64,000 nucleotides of DNA from Oscillospiraceae bacterium (GTDB taxonomy: Bacteria > Bacillota > Clostridia > Oscillospirales > Acutalibacteraceae). Shown here piece after piece: positions 1 through 8,087 of this stretch. The position numbers and the translations under genes were made by a program. The DNA lies in contig SVOY01000002.1 of the NCBI GenBank assembly GCA_015066105.1, positions 62,001 to 126,000 on the forward strand, written 5' to 3'. The notes below the pieces were generated by a model. It was not told the origin of the DNA, ran no database searches, and worked only from the letters and a program-made list of their open reading frames with translations. Each line of letters begins with the position of its first letter. Positions within the stretch are counted from its first letter, which is position 1.

Positions 1-2
1 AG

Positions 3-92
3 GATATCCCCACCGATGTGCTCGGCTCATATTCGGGTGTACCTCTCAATCCATTTGACAGCACACCCGTTCAGGATGCAGACGATTTATAA
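3..92 (+). CDS. C-terminal end of a small hypothetical protein (partial)
   Basis: An open frame enters from the left edge and ends in TAA at 90-92, giving 29 residues that finish in PVQDADDL. The tail is acidic and proline-rich with no recognisable domain. The first codon lies outside the window, so neither length nor start can be judged. It runs toward the convergent lipase-like gene. It may be the end of a short conserved peptide common in gut Clostridia, but I cannot name a family. Confidence 0.4.
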   Translation, partial: DIPTDVLGSYSGVPLNPFDSTPVQDADDL

Positions 93-140
93 TTAAGGCG
101 GGCTGCCGCATCAGACAGATGCAACAGCCCTACATATTTT

Positions 141-1805
141 TTATTCGGTAATGCCACCGTTTAAGGAAAACTTTTCGGAAAGAATTGCAACAAGCTCCTT
201 CATCCAGTTAAGAAGGGATTTTATAAAGGTGAAAAGTCTGCTGTAGGGCGTATCGGGAAGCTTTTCTGTCTCTTCCTTACCCCAGGCCTCAGTGTTGCAG
301 TTATCCTCAGTCATTTTATAAGCAGTGTCCGTTGCGTTATCGTAAACGATAAACTGTCCCCATTCAAAATCGTTTACCGTAAGCTGTCTGTCAGCCGTGG
401 CAACATCATAGAGTATTTTTATTTCATAGGATGTCCAGTTTGAATGGGTTGCACCCTTATAGAACCAGGTGTTGTCGGGGAACATACAGGTTGAAGCATC
501 TATCTGACCGTCGGGCGAAATATATTTTCCGAGACCCGCCGCCTGTTTGGCAGAAATATACTCCTTAGTGAGAGTATTGTTAACGGTTGAGGTTGTTGCG
601 CCGTAGGAGGCTCTGTAAACCGATGCAATCTGGTCAGAAACCATATCTGAGGATTCGCAGACGGGAATCATCTGACTGCCGTATTTTGCCATAATTCCGA
701 GGTTTACGCCGTCGTCAACAATGCTTTGCATAATTTCGGGAATGTGCTGACGGACAACCTCATCATAATTTTCAAGCTTTTCAATAAGGCCTGCATATTC
801 CTTACGCTTTTCACTGCCCTCTTCACCGAAAACATAATTCATTGCATCGTCGAAGTCCTCTGCAGTAACTGCACCCCAGTAGTTGGGCCAGGTGAAAAAT
901 GTTGAAAGTGCAAGTGCCGAGGTAACACCCTCAAGAATTTTATAATAAAGATATTCCTTGGTAACACCTACAACAGCATCAAGCATACCGCTTGCCGTAA
1001 GAAGGTCCACAGTGGAAATCAGAAAGCTGCCCACATCGAAAAAGCCGTAGTTTGCACAGTCAATTAGCACTCTTTCAATCGCCTGTCCGTTAACCTTGAA
1101 TTTGCCGCTTATGGCTTCGCTGAGCACCTCAGAGCCGTAAGCCACGCCGCCGTCAAAGGTAACACCGTTAAGGTCAGCCGTGCCGTATTTGGCAATATAG
1201 GCACTTACAACATTTGTGCCCAGGCAGGAGGAAATAATACCTACCTTTTCAGCACCGGTTACGGATTTTATGCACTTGATATATTCGTTGAAATCATCGG
1301 CAGTTTCAAGAGGATCAAGTCGCCAGTCATATTTGAACCAATAGTCATTATAGGCATAATAACCCTTTGAGCCCTTTTTATCCGTAACCTTGTTGTGTTC
1401 CATTTCATCAACAACATTCTGAGGAAGTCCCGTGCCTTCAATCGGCTCGCCGTTTTTGTCAAGCAATGCCTCACCGAAAAGCTCAGCGATTTCTTTTTCA
1501 AGGTTTTCGTAATAGGGCTCCCAGTTGTCAAAGGCTACACCCTGGAAAAGGAAGGGCATAAGCACATTTGCAATTGATTCATATATTGCACTGCCGTCCT
1601 CTTCTTCATCGTCATTTTGCTCAAGCAAGCCCCTGAAATGCATAATGCGCTCGCCTTCAGCATTATAAAGTGCCTCACCGTCACCGGAAATTCGTATAAC
1701 GGGAATCTGACTTTTTGTGCCGTTGCGGTCAATACCTGCAAAGGCAGGCACGGCAGCTGAAAACACAAGCAGCACTGTCAAAACAACAGAAATCAGTTTT
1801 TTCAT
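141..1805 (-). CDS. Secreted LCAT/lipase-like alpha/beta hydrolase with Cys at the nucleophile elbow
   Basis: 554-residue exported protein. The ATG at 1805 is chosen because it opens a clear signal peptide (MKKLISVVLTVLLVFSAA, cut near AFA-G) with a GGAG-type site upstream; the frame could extend upstream only through a poor start. Residues around 160-206 align by eye with lecithin:cholesterol-acyltransferase-like lipases: a YDWRLDP block, then the strand-elbow-helix segment VGIISSCLGTNVV. Aligned with the usual GHSMGGNVV elbow, the catalytic serine position holds Cys194. A substrate cannot be assigned; lipid ester hydrolysis or acyl transfer outside the cell is the family expectation. It lies 90 bp downstream of fucI in the same direction. 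Confidence 0.7.
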   Translation of the reverse strand: MKKLISVVLTVLLVFSAAVPAFAGIDRNGTKSQIPVIRISGDGEALYNAEGERIMHFRGLLEQNDDEEEDGSAIYESIANVLMPFLFQGVAFDNWEPYYENLEKEIAELFGEALLDKNGEPIEGTGLPQNVVDEMEHNKVTDKKGSKGYYAYNDYWFKYDWRLDPLETADDFNEYIKCIKSVTGAEKVGIISSCLGTNVVSAYIAKYGTADLNGVTFDGGVAYGSEVLSEAISGKFKVNGQAIERVLIDCANYGFFDVGSFLISTVDLLTASGMLDAVVGVTKEYLYYKILEGVTSALALSTFFTWPNYWGAVTAEDFDDAMNYVFGEEGSEKRKEYAGLIEKLENYDEVVRQHIPEIMQSIVDDGVNLGIMAKYGSQMIPVCESSDMVSDQIASVYRASYGATTSTVNNTLTKEYISAKQAAGLGKYISPDGQIDASTCMFPDNTWFYKGATHSNWTSYEIKILYDVATADRQLTVNDFEWGQFIVYDNATDTAYKMTEDNCNTEAWGKEETEKLPDTPYSRLFTFIKSLLNWMKELVAILSEKFSLNGGITE

Positions 1806-1895
1806 ACATCTGTTCTCCTTTATCTTATATTGATTTAATAATAACAAAGGACTCTCTTATTTTTTTATGACATTTGTTAATTTTCTGTTAACAAT

Positions 1896-3680
1896 TCAAC
1901 CGTAAATGGGTCCGTACTTTTCACAAGCCTTGTAGTCTGCACTCTGGCTGTCCTGTGTGCCGAAGGCGGCCCAGCAATGGGGTCTGAAAATCTTTTCCTC
2001 GGGCACATTGTGCATATTTACGGGAATACGCAGCATTGAAGCAAGGGTAATAAGGTCAGCACCGACATGACCGTAAACGGTAACGCCGTGGTTTGCGCCC
2101 CAGTTAGCCATTACGGAATAAACATCCTTGAAGGCATCCTTGCCCGTAAGGTTGGGAGCAAACCAGGTTGTGGGCCATGTGCGGTCAGTTCTCAGATCAA
2201 TGGTGGTGTGTGCATTATCGGGCAGGTCGGCTGTGTAGCCCTCGGCAATCTGCATTACGGGGCCGATTCCCTCAACAATGTTTACACGAAGCATTGTAAC
2301 GGGCATTTCGGCTCTGCAGCGGAAGTGGCTTGAGAATCCGCCGCCGCGGAAGTATTCATAGTTAGCTCTGCACCAGTCGGTGGCCTCAAGGCAGGCCTTG
2401 ATATCAGCCTCGGTCATCTCCCAGAAGGGCTTCATACAGCCCTCACCCTTTTCGTTCTTTGAAGCACCGCTGCCGTCAAGTGCCGTTGCACCCGAATTGA
2501 TAAGGTGGATAAAGCCGTCCTTTGCCTTACCCTCGGGCTTGTAGCCCGTAACTCTTTCGCAGGCCTCGGGGCTCCAGTAGGTACGCACATCGTGGAAGCA
2601 GGGAGCACTGCCGGTAATGAGTGTGCCGAGCATCATTGCAACACCGTTGAGCGTATCGTTTTCCGTTGCAAAGGGAGTGGGAGTCTTGGGGCCGTTCCAG
2701 TCAAAGGTTGAAGCCATAATAGCCTCGGTAAAGTCAGCATTGGGAAGCCAGTCTGTCCAGTTTCTCTGACCCTGGAAGCCGCCGGCAACAGCGTTTTTGC
2801 CAAGTGCCTCCTCATGCCAGCCGAGCTCGTCGAGCTTTTTGTTTCCGTAAAGGATATCCTTTACGATAATCGTGAACTTTGCAATGAATTCCCAGTCCTT
2901 GTCGGCAGGAACAACCTTTGATTTTTTAATGATTTCAGGAAGGTCCTTACCCGCATTTACGTCAAAGCCCTCCTTGCAGTTTGCTTTAATCCAGGCAAGA
3001 GCCTTTTCATATTCGTCCTTATCGTAAATTTCAAGGGTGATTCTTCTAATAATATCACTCATATCAACCCACTCTGCACGGATGCCGAAATACTTCTGGA
3101 ACATTGAGGCGTCACAGTAGCTGCCTGCAATACCCATTGAAATGCCGCCGAGGTTTACATAGGCCTTGTTCTTCATCCAGCCCACTGCAACGGCTGCCCT
3201 TGCAAAGCGGAGAATTTTTTCCGCAACATCCTCGGGGATTGTTCTGTCGTCCATATCCTGAACGTTTTTGCCGTAAATTGAAAAGGCGGGAAGTCCCTTC
3301 TGTGCGTAGGCAGCCATAACTGCGGCAAGATAAACCGCACCGGGTCTTTCAGTGCCGTTGAAGCCCCATACGGCCTTGATTGTGTTGGGGTTCATATCAA
3401 AGGTCTCTGAGCCGTAGCACCAGCAGGGAGTTACGGAAAGGGTTGCAACAACATTTTCGGTTGAAAACTGCTCCTCACATTTTGCCGCCTCGGCACCGCC
3501 GCCGATTGTTGTGTTTGAAACAACGCACTGCACGGGTGTGCCGTCGGGATACTTAAGGCTTTCGGAAATGAGCCTTGCGGCAGCCTCTGCCATGCCCATT
3601 GTCTGATTTTCAAGGCTTTCTCTTACACCGCCCCAACGTCCGTCAATTACGGGTCTTATACCTATTCTGGGATATAACAT
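1896..3680 (-). CDS. fucI: L-fucose isomerase
   Basis: 594 residues, the normal length for FucI, which interconverts L-fucose and L-fuculose in the cytoplasm using Mn2+. The N-terminus (RIGIRPVIDGRWGGVRESLE) and the TPCWCYGSET and WGFNGTERPGAVYLAA blocks are characteristic of the family. ATG at 3680 follows GGAGAAATTAAAA. It is the last gene of the minus-strand operon fucA-fucU-kinase-fucI, separated from the kinase by 36 bp. The related D-arabinose isomerase activity of this family cannot be excluded, but the fucose-operon context makes fucose the likely substrate. Confidence 0.95.
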   Translation of the reverse strand: MLYPRIGIRPVIDGRWGGVRESLENQTMGMAEAAARLISESLKYPDGTPVQCVVSNTTIGGGAEAAKCEEQFSTENVVATLSVTPCWCYGSETFDMNPNTIKAVWGFNGTERPGAVYLAAVMAAYAQKGLPAFSIYGKNVQDMDDRTIPEDVAEKILRFARAAVAVGWMKNKAYVNLGGISMGIAGSYCDASMFQKYFGIRAEWVDMSDIIRRITLEIYDKDEYEKALAWIKANCKEGFDVNAGKDLPEIIKKSKVVPADKDWEFIAKFTIIVKDILYGNKKLDELGWHEEALGKNAVAGGFQGQRNWTDWLPNADFTEAIMASTFDWNGPKTPTPFATENDTLNGVAMMLGTLITGSAPCFHDVRTYWSPEACERVTGYKPEGKAKDGFIHLINSGATALDGSGASKNEKGEGCMKPFWEMTEADIKACLEATDWCRANYEYFRGGGFSSHFRCRAEMPVTMLRVNIVEGIGPVMQIAEGYTADLPDNAHTTIDLRTDRTWPTTWFAPNLTGKDAFKDVYSVMANWGANHGVTVYGHVGADLITLASMLRIPVNMHNVPEEKIFRPHCWAAFGTQDSQSADYKACEKYGPIYG

Positions 3681-3716
3681 TTTTAATTTCTCCTTTTTAT
3701 GTTTTATAGTTTTATA

Positions 3717-5129
3717 TCACTTGCTGATAGCCTTGCAAAAACGCATATAGGCATTGTCCCAATCGGGAGTATGCTCTTTGTTAAAGGTGACAACCCTTTC
3801 GGTTTCTGCAATAATTCTTCTGCCCTCTTCAATGCTTTCAATTTCACCGAGGGCTATAAGCTGAAGCACAATGTTGCCAAGTGCCGTAGCCTCAACGGGG
3901 CCTGCAATTACGGGAATACCGAGGCTCTGCGAGGTAAGCTCACACAAAAAGCCGTCCTTTGTGCCGCCGCCCATAAGGTGAAGCACATCAAATTTTTTGC
4001 CCGTACACTCACTTATCTGTTCGAGTGCAAGGCGGTATTTCATTGCAAGGCTTTCGTAAATGCACCTTACAAGCTGTCCCGTTGTTTCGGGCACTGCCTG
4101 ACCTGTTTTTTTACAGTATTTTCTTATCTTGTCGGGCAGACTGCCGTGAGCGGAAAGCTCGGGAGCATCGGGGTCAACAAAGCTTCTGAAGGGCTCGCTT
4201 TCGCGGGCAAGCATTTCGAGCTCGTTGTAGCTGTATTTTCTGCCGTTTTTTGCAAGGTCACGGCGGGTTTCCTGAATAAGCCAGAGACCGCTTATATTTT
4301 TAAGAAAATTGATTTTTCCGTTTGCGCCCATTTCGTTTGAAAGCTCAAGAGCGTTGCTCTTTTCGGTCATAACGGGTCCGTCAAGCTCACAGCCTAAAAG
4401 CGACCAGGTGCCGCAGGAAAGAAAGGCGGCATTTTCACCTTTCGCGGGCATTGCGGCAACGGCACACTGAGTATCGTGGCCCGCAACGCTTATTACGGGA
4501 ATACCCTTATACTCGCCGTTTACGGTTGCACTCTGCTTAAGCTCCGGAAAAAGGCTCTCCCTTATACCGAAGGCATCAAGCACCTTTTTGCTCCATACAC
4601 CATTTTTCAAATCAAGCATCTGCGAGGTGGAGGCAATTGAAATTTCACACACCTTTTCACCTGTAAGAAGATAAGCGAACAAGTCGGGCATAAAAAGAAG
4701 CTTGTCTGCCTTTTCGAGATTGTCATCACTTATCAGCTGAAAAAGAGTGTTGATATTCATAATCTGATTGCCTGTTTCAGCATATATCTGATCGGCACTC
4801 ATTTTTGAAAAAGCCTTTTTGAGGGCGTCCTTTGTTCTTTCGTCTCTGTAGTGGAAGGGCTCATGGAGTATATCCCCCTCTTTATCAAGAAGAGCGTAGT
4901 CAACTCCCCATGTATCAAAGGCAATTGAATCCACCTTACCTGCTTTTTCAATAGCTACTTTTATTTCGCCGAAAATCATATCCACATCGTGGCAGACGTG
5001 ACCGTCAACCTCTTTCGGAATATTCTCAAAGCGGTGAATTTCTTCGTACCTTATCTCCTTACCGTCAAAGGTTGCTCTGATGGCTCTGCCGGATGAAGCT
5101 CCGAAGTCAAAGGCTAAAACTGTTTTCAT
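3717..5129 (-). CDS. L-fuculokinase / rhamnulokinase-family sugar kinase
   Basis: 470-residue FGGY-family carbohydrate kinase. The N-terminal phosphate-binding strand DFGASSGR, the block FDTWGVDYALLDKEG followed by HYRDERT, and the C-terminal MGGGTKDGFLCELTS nucleotide loop are visible. By sequence it resembles rhamnulokinase (RhaB) more than enterobacterial FucK, but it sits between fucU and fucI with no rhamnose isomerase nearby. The likely reaction is therefore ATP-dependent phosphorylation of L-fuculose to L-fuculose 1-phosphate. Its ATG overlaps the fucU stop by 4 bp (ATGA), so translation is probably coupled. I leave the symbol blank because sequence and context point to different names. 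Confidence 0.88.
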   Translation of the reverse strand: MKTVLAFDFGASSGRAIRATFDGKEIRYEEIHRFENIPKEVDGHVCHDVDMIFGEIKVAIEKAGKVDSIAFDTWGVDYALLDKEGDILHEPFHYRDERTKDALKKAFSKMSADQIYAETGNQIMNINTLFQLISDDNLEKADKLLFMPDLFAYLLTGEKVCEISIASTSQMLDLKNGVWSKKVLDAFGIRESLFPELKQSATVNGEYKGIPVISVAGHDTQCAVAAMPAKGENAAFLSCGTWSLLGCELDGPVMTEKSNALELSNEMGANGKINFLKNISGLWLIQETRRDLAKNGRKYSYNELEMLARESEPFRSFVDPDAPELSAHGSLPDKIRKYCKKTGQAVPETTGQLVRCIYESLAMKYRLALEQISECTGKKFDVLHLMGGGTKDGFLCELTSQSLGIPVIAGPVEATALGNIVLQLIALGEIESIEEGRRIIAETERVVTFNKEHTPDWDNAYMRFCKAISK

Positions 5130-5563
5130 TTCACCACACCCTTTTTAAGAAGAATGTTGGCATAGATAGCCTTTTCACCCGTTGCGATAATAAGGTAAGC
5201 GTCCTTTGCTCTCTCATAAAAGGCAAAACGCTCGGTATAATCAATTGCGTGGTGGTCAGGCTCATACTTTTCAAGTATCTCCTCGTAGGTGCTCCATATT
5301 TCGGGGGTGCCGCAGGTGTCACCCTTAACAACCTCCATAAGAGCTACGGGCTTTTCGGTATATGTATCAAGGGGGATGAGCTTTAAAACCGCATCAAGAA
5401 TTTCGGGCACACCGTGGCCGTCAGCACGGACAACAACCGAATTTTTTCCTACACTGTGGCAGGGAAAATTACCGTCTGCAATAACAAGCTCGTCACCGTG
5501 ACCCATCTCTGCAAGAGCCTTTAAAAGCTCAGGTGAAATAACCGGTGATATTCCTTTAAGCAT
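5126..5563 (-). CDS. fucU: L-fucose mutarotase (RbsD/FucU family)
   Basis: 145-residue protein of the RbsD/FucU family, which converts alpha and beta anomers of L-fucose so that the isomerase gets its preferred form. Family features: MLKGISPVISPELLKALAEMGHG at the start (His at the catalytic position), the DGNFP block, and the C-terminal ATGE..YANILLKKGVV segment. ATG at 5563 is preferred over an upstream TTG because GAGAGG lies 7-8 bases before it; the start lies within 12 bp of the fucA stop. It overlaps the kinase gene by 4 bp. Confidence 0.92.
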   Translation of the reverse strand: MLKGISPVISPELLKALAEMGHGDELVIADGNFPCHSVGKNSVVVRADGHGVPEILDAVLKLIPLDTYTEKPVALMEVVKGDTCGTPEIWSTYEEILEKYEPDHHAIDYTERFAFYERAKDAYLIIATGEKAIYANILLKKGVVK

Positions 5564-5574
5564 ACCTTCACCTC

Positions 5575-6285
5575 TCAATCCTTTTTGTGAAGCAGGTCAT
5601 CGTCGGGGTTGAACACCTTGTAGCCGGGATGCCTGCCCGTTATTCTGTAATAGCTTCTCAGGTCAATGAGCTTCTGAATATTTTCACTGCTTATATCGCG
5701 GCTGCCGCCGAGAATAACCGCATTGATTGTAATTTTTGCCCAGAGCTCAAGGCTTTCCATTCTGTAAAAGGCGGTGATTACATCACTGCCAACGGCAAGG
5801 GCGCCGTGATTTTCAAGCAGCATTACATCGTGCTGCTCGAGGTAAGGCTCAATGGCATCGGGCACCTCTGAGGTTGAGGGTGTTCCGTAGGGGGTGAGGG
5901 GTACCGAGCCTATTGCCGCAACATCCTCAATCATATTGTACATATCCATTGCCTTGTGTGCAACGGCAAAGCCCGTTGCTCCGGGAGGGTGAGCGTGAAT
6001 AACGCTGAAAACATCCTCTCTTTTGTCGTAGCAGCGAAGATGCATCTTGATTTCGCTTGAAGGACGGTAGCCCTCATTAGCTTCAAGAATGTTACCCTCC
6101 TTATCAAGAATTACAAGCTTATCGGGAGTGATGAAGGATTTGCTTATACCTGTAGGTGTTGCAATTACCCTTCCGTCGGGAAGTCTTGCACTGACATTGC
6201 CGTCATTTGCTGCAACCCAGCCGAGCTGCCACATTTTATGGCAGACATCACATATCTGTTCTTTGATTTGCTGTAAATTATCCAT
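5575..6285 (-). CDS. fucA: L-fuculose-1-phosphate aldolase (class II aldolase)
   Basis: 236 residues, typical for the AraD/FucA class II aldolase family. Zinc-ligand motifs are visible: the HAHPP pair in the middle and a C-terminal LENHG histidine, with the catalytic-acid region SSEIKMH between. In the pathway it splits L-fuculose 1-phosphate into dihydroxyacetone phosphate and L-lactaldehyde. It is the promoter-proximal gene of the fucose operon, with ATG after AAAGGAG and a good promoter at 6318-6346. A ribulose-phosphate or rhamnulose-phosphate substrate is possible from sequence alone; fucI and fucU next door favour fuculose phosphate. Confidence 0.92.
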   Translation of the reverse strand: MDNLQQIKEQICDVCHKMWQLGWVAANDGNVSARLPDGRVIATPTGISKSFITPDKLVILDKEGNILEANEGYRPSSEIKMHLRCYDKREDVFSVIHAHPPGATGFAVAHKAMDMYNMIEDVAAIGSVPLTPYGTPSTSEVPDAIEPYLEQHDVMLLENHGALAVGSDVITAFYRMESLELWAKITINAVILGGSRDISSENIQKLIDLRSYYRITGRHPGYKVFNPDDDLLHKKD

Positions 6286-6317
6286 AACTTATCTCCTTTA
6301 CAAAATTATACATCATA

Positions 6318-6346
6318 ACTATACCAAAATCTTACACGTTTTTCAA
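6318..6346 (-). promoter_or_regulatory. Promoter of the fucose operon
   Basis: Minus-strand -35 TTGAAA (6341-6346), 17-base spacer and -10 TATAGT (6318-6323), about 30 bases upstream of the fucA start. A second TATAAT-like hexamer at 6305-6310 lacks a partner at proper spacing. No clear operator palindrome was seen. Confidence 0.65.
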
Positions 6347-6366
6347 TATCTTATTCAATAAAAAAA

Positions 6367-6396
6367 TTCATCACCCTGAACAAACAGAGTGATGAA
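6367..6396 (-). terminator. Terminator after the CDF/phosphatase-remnant transcript
   Basis: TTCATCAC (6367-6374) pairs with GTGATGAA (6389-6396); on the minus strand the stem is followed by a run of T. It ends the transcript that carries the CDF exporter and the downstream remnant, and separates it from the fucose promoter. Confidence 0.75.
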
Positions 6397-6406
6397 AACT
6401 GTCCTT

Positions 6407-6763
6407 TTACACAATTACGCTAACGGGGAACTCCTCCTCTTTAAAGCCGAGGGTATAGGCAATTCTTATGGGGATTTCGTAGTTGTTTAATTCTTCGCCG
6501 TCAGCAATGAGCTGGTCATCGGTCAGCTCCTGCTCGTTATCTCTGTCTGAGGAATGTGCAGAGAATGAAGCGGGAGTTGCACCCGTTGTTTCATCGGTAG
6601 TAATAACACCCGTGAGCATTCCCCTTTCAATGCAAAGCTCGGTTATATTCTTGGGGTATGAATAGGTTGCATTTTTATCAAGGTGATAAACCCCTACTGC
6701 ACTGTTATCTGTTCTTACACCGCAGGCAAGAGCCAAAATCAATATGTTTTCAAGAAATATCAA
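6407..6763 (-). pseudogene. Probable remnant of an alkaline phosphatase gene
   Basis: 118-codon frame that begins at a TTG right after the CDF stop, with GGAG four bases before it. Residues 14-85 resemble the centre of bacterial alkaline phosphatases: ALACGVRTDNSAVGVY corresponds to the ALATGVKT-type helix after the nucleophile serine, and GVITTDETTGATPASFSAHSSDRD to the segment ending in THATPAAF..H..DR. The nucleophile DSAAS block is missing, and after DRD the sequence jumps to a short tail (IPIRIAYTLGF) that could be the far C-terminus. I infer a 5' truncation plus an internal deletion. If translated, the product would lack catalysis. Confidence 0.5.
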
Positions 6764-7374
6764 TTATCTCCGTGACAGCTGCAGCCGTGCGAATGAGAAT
6801 GGGAGTGTCCGCCGCTTTTAATGTTTTTCACTGCGCTTACAAGAATAAACAGAGAAACACCTATTGACATAATCGGGTCAATAAGGGCAAAGTCCGTCAG
6901 CTTCATTACCGCCGCACCGATAAGAACGGTGACCCAGCCCAGCACGTCCTCAAGCATATGAAGGTTTACGGCACGGATATTCATATTACCGCCGCCGTGA
7001 GTAACTATTGCCGCCGCCGAATTTACGGCAACACCTGCAAGGGCAAAAACAAGCATACCGTCATAATTGAGCTCAGACGGGTTGAATATCTTTACTACGG
7101 CATTTATAATTGCAGCAACCGAGCCGACAATGAGCACACCGCTTGTAATAAGTCCGCCCATACGTGAATAACGCTCCCTATCCTCCTTTTTCTTTGAGTG
7201 TGCGCTTTTACGCTCAAGCAAAAACGAAACACCTATGCTCAGCGCATCGCCAAGGTCGTGCACCGCATCTGAAAAAATTGCCGTACTGCCCGTAAAGGCT
7301 CCGCCGATAAACTCAAAAAGGCAGAAGGACAGATTGAGAATAAATGCCGTTAATATTTTTCTTTCTTTTTTCAT
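6760..7374 (-). CDS. Cation diffusion facilitator (CDF) metal exporter, short form with His-rich tail
   Basis: 204-residue membrane protein of the CDF family, which exports Zn2+/Co2+/Cd2+ or similar ions by proton antiport. The transport-site motifs are seen: HDLGD in TM2 (H39, D43) and HMLED in TM5. It ends soon after TM6 with a metal-binding tail (HSHSHSHGCSCHGD) in place of the usual cytoplasmic domain of about 90 residues, so dimer contacts must differ from the long type. ATG at 7374 follows CGGAGG. It is transcribed divergently from the TetR regulator at 7525, which is the obvious candidate controller. The exact metal is unknown. Confidence 0.85.
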   Translation of the reverse strand: MKKERKILTAFILNLSFCLFEFIGGAFTGSTAIFSDAVHDLGDALSIGVSFLLERKSAHSKKKEDRERYSRMGGLITSGVLIVGSVAAIINAVVKIFNPSELNYDGMLVFALAGVAVNSAAAIVTHGGGNMNIRAVNLHMLEDVLGWVTVLIGAAVMKLTDFALIDPIMSIGVSLFILVSAVKNIKSGGHSHSHSHGCSCHGDN

Positions 7375-7385
7375 ACAAGCCTCCG

Positions 7386-7414
7386 TTGATTTACTGAAAT
7401 ACTTATGCTATAAT
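7386..7414 (+). promoter_or_regulatory. Promoter of the TetR-ZIP transcript
   Basis: -35 TTGATT (7386-7391), 17-base spacer, extended -10 TGCTATAAT (hexamer 7409-7414). The leader downstream contains an imperfect inverted repeat, CGATAACTGCAC near 7442 against GTGCAGTCAGTTACCG near 7475, lying between the divergent genes, which is where a TetR operator would be expected. The operator reading is inference. Confidence 0.6.
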
Positions 7415-7524
7415 AAACACTGTGTTCGGCATTATTTTATACCGATAACTGCACAAGGGGCAACATACAGTTTACCCGTGCAGTCAGTTACCGAACAAAA
7501 ACAGAAATCTGTACGGAGGAATTT

Positions 7525-8085
7525 ATGGACAGACGTCAGAGAAAAACAAGAAATGCAATTTTCGATGCCTTCATTTCTCTGCTCGGCGAAAAAAGCTTTG
7601 AAAAAATAACCGTAGGTGAAATCATTGACCGCGCCGACATAGGCAGAGCCACCTTTTACGCCCACTTTGAAACAAAGGATTACCTTTTAAAGGAGCTTTG
7701 CGAAGAGCTTTTCTGCCACGTGTTTGACTGTATGCAGGGCGAGGGCGAAAAGCATCACCACATTTTTGACTGCGATGCCCCTGACTCGGTTTTTCTTCAC
7801 CTTTTTCAGCACATAAGGAAAAACGACAATCATATTCTCGAGCTTTTTTCAGGCAACAACAACGAGCTGTTTCTCAGCTATTTCAAAAAGGGGCTTTCCG
7901 GAATAATCAGAAGTCAGGATACTCTGCTTAAGAATAATTTTCCAAAAAGCCTGCCCGAGGATTTTATCATAAACCACATTGCCGCAACCTTTGTTGAAAC
8001 GGTACGCTTCTGGGCTGAGGATAAAATGCGGCTTACCCCCGAGCAGATAAACGGATATTTCAGCATTGTTATAAAAGGAGAATAA
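7525..8085 (+). CDS. TetR/AcrR-family transcriptional regulator
   Basis: 186 residues. The N-terminal 60 residues form the TetR helix-turn-helix (RKTRNAIFDAFISLLGEKSF, ITVGEIIDRADIGRATFYAHFETKDYLL). The C-terminal ligand domain has a His/Cys/Asp-rich stretch near residues 65-85 (CHVFDC, EKHHHIFDCD) that could bind a metal. ATG follows GGAGG at five bases. It stands between a divergent metal exporter and a co-directional ZIP transporter (2-bp gap), so metal-responsive control of both is the simplest reading. Confidence 0.85.
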   Translation: MDRRQRKTRNAIFDAFISLLGEKSFEKITVGEIIDRADIGRATFYAHFETKDYLLKELCEELFCHVFDCMQGEGEKHHHIFDCDAPDSVFLHLFQHIRKNDNHILELFSGNNNELFLSYFKKGLSGIIRSQDTLLKNNFPKSLPEDFIINHIAATFVETVRFWAEDKMRLTPEQINGYFSIVIKGE

Positions 8086-8087
8086 AA

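Noticed and set aside
3717..5129. Naming the sugar kinase rhaB
   Set aside because: Sequence blocks are RhaB-like, but fucI, fucU and fucA surround it and no rhamnose isomerase is present, so the symbol is left blank.
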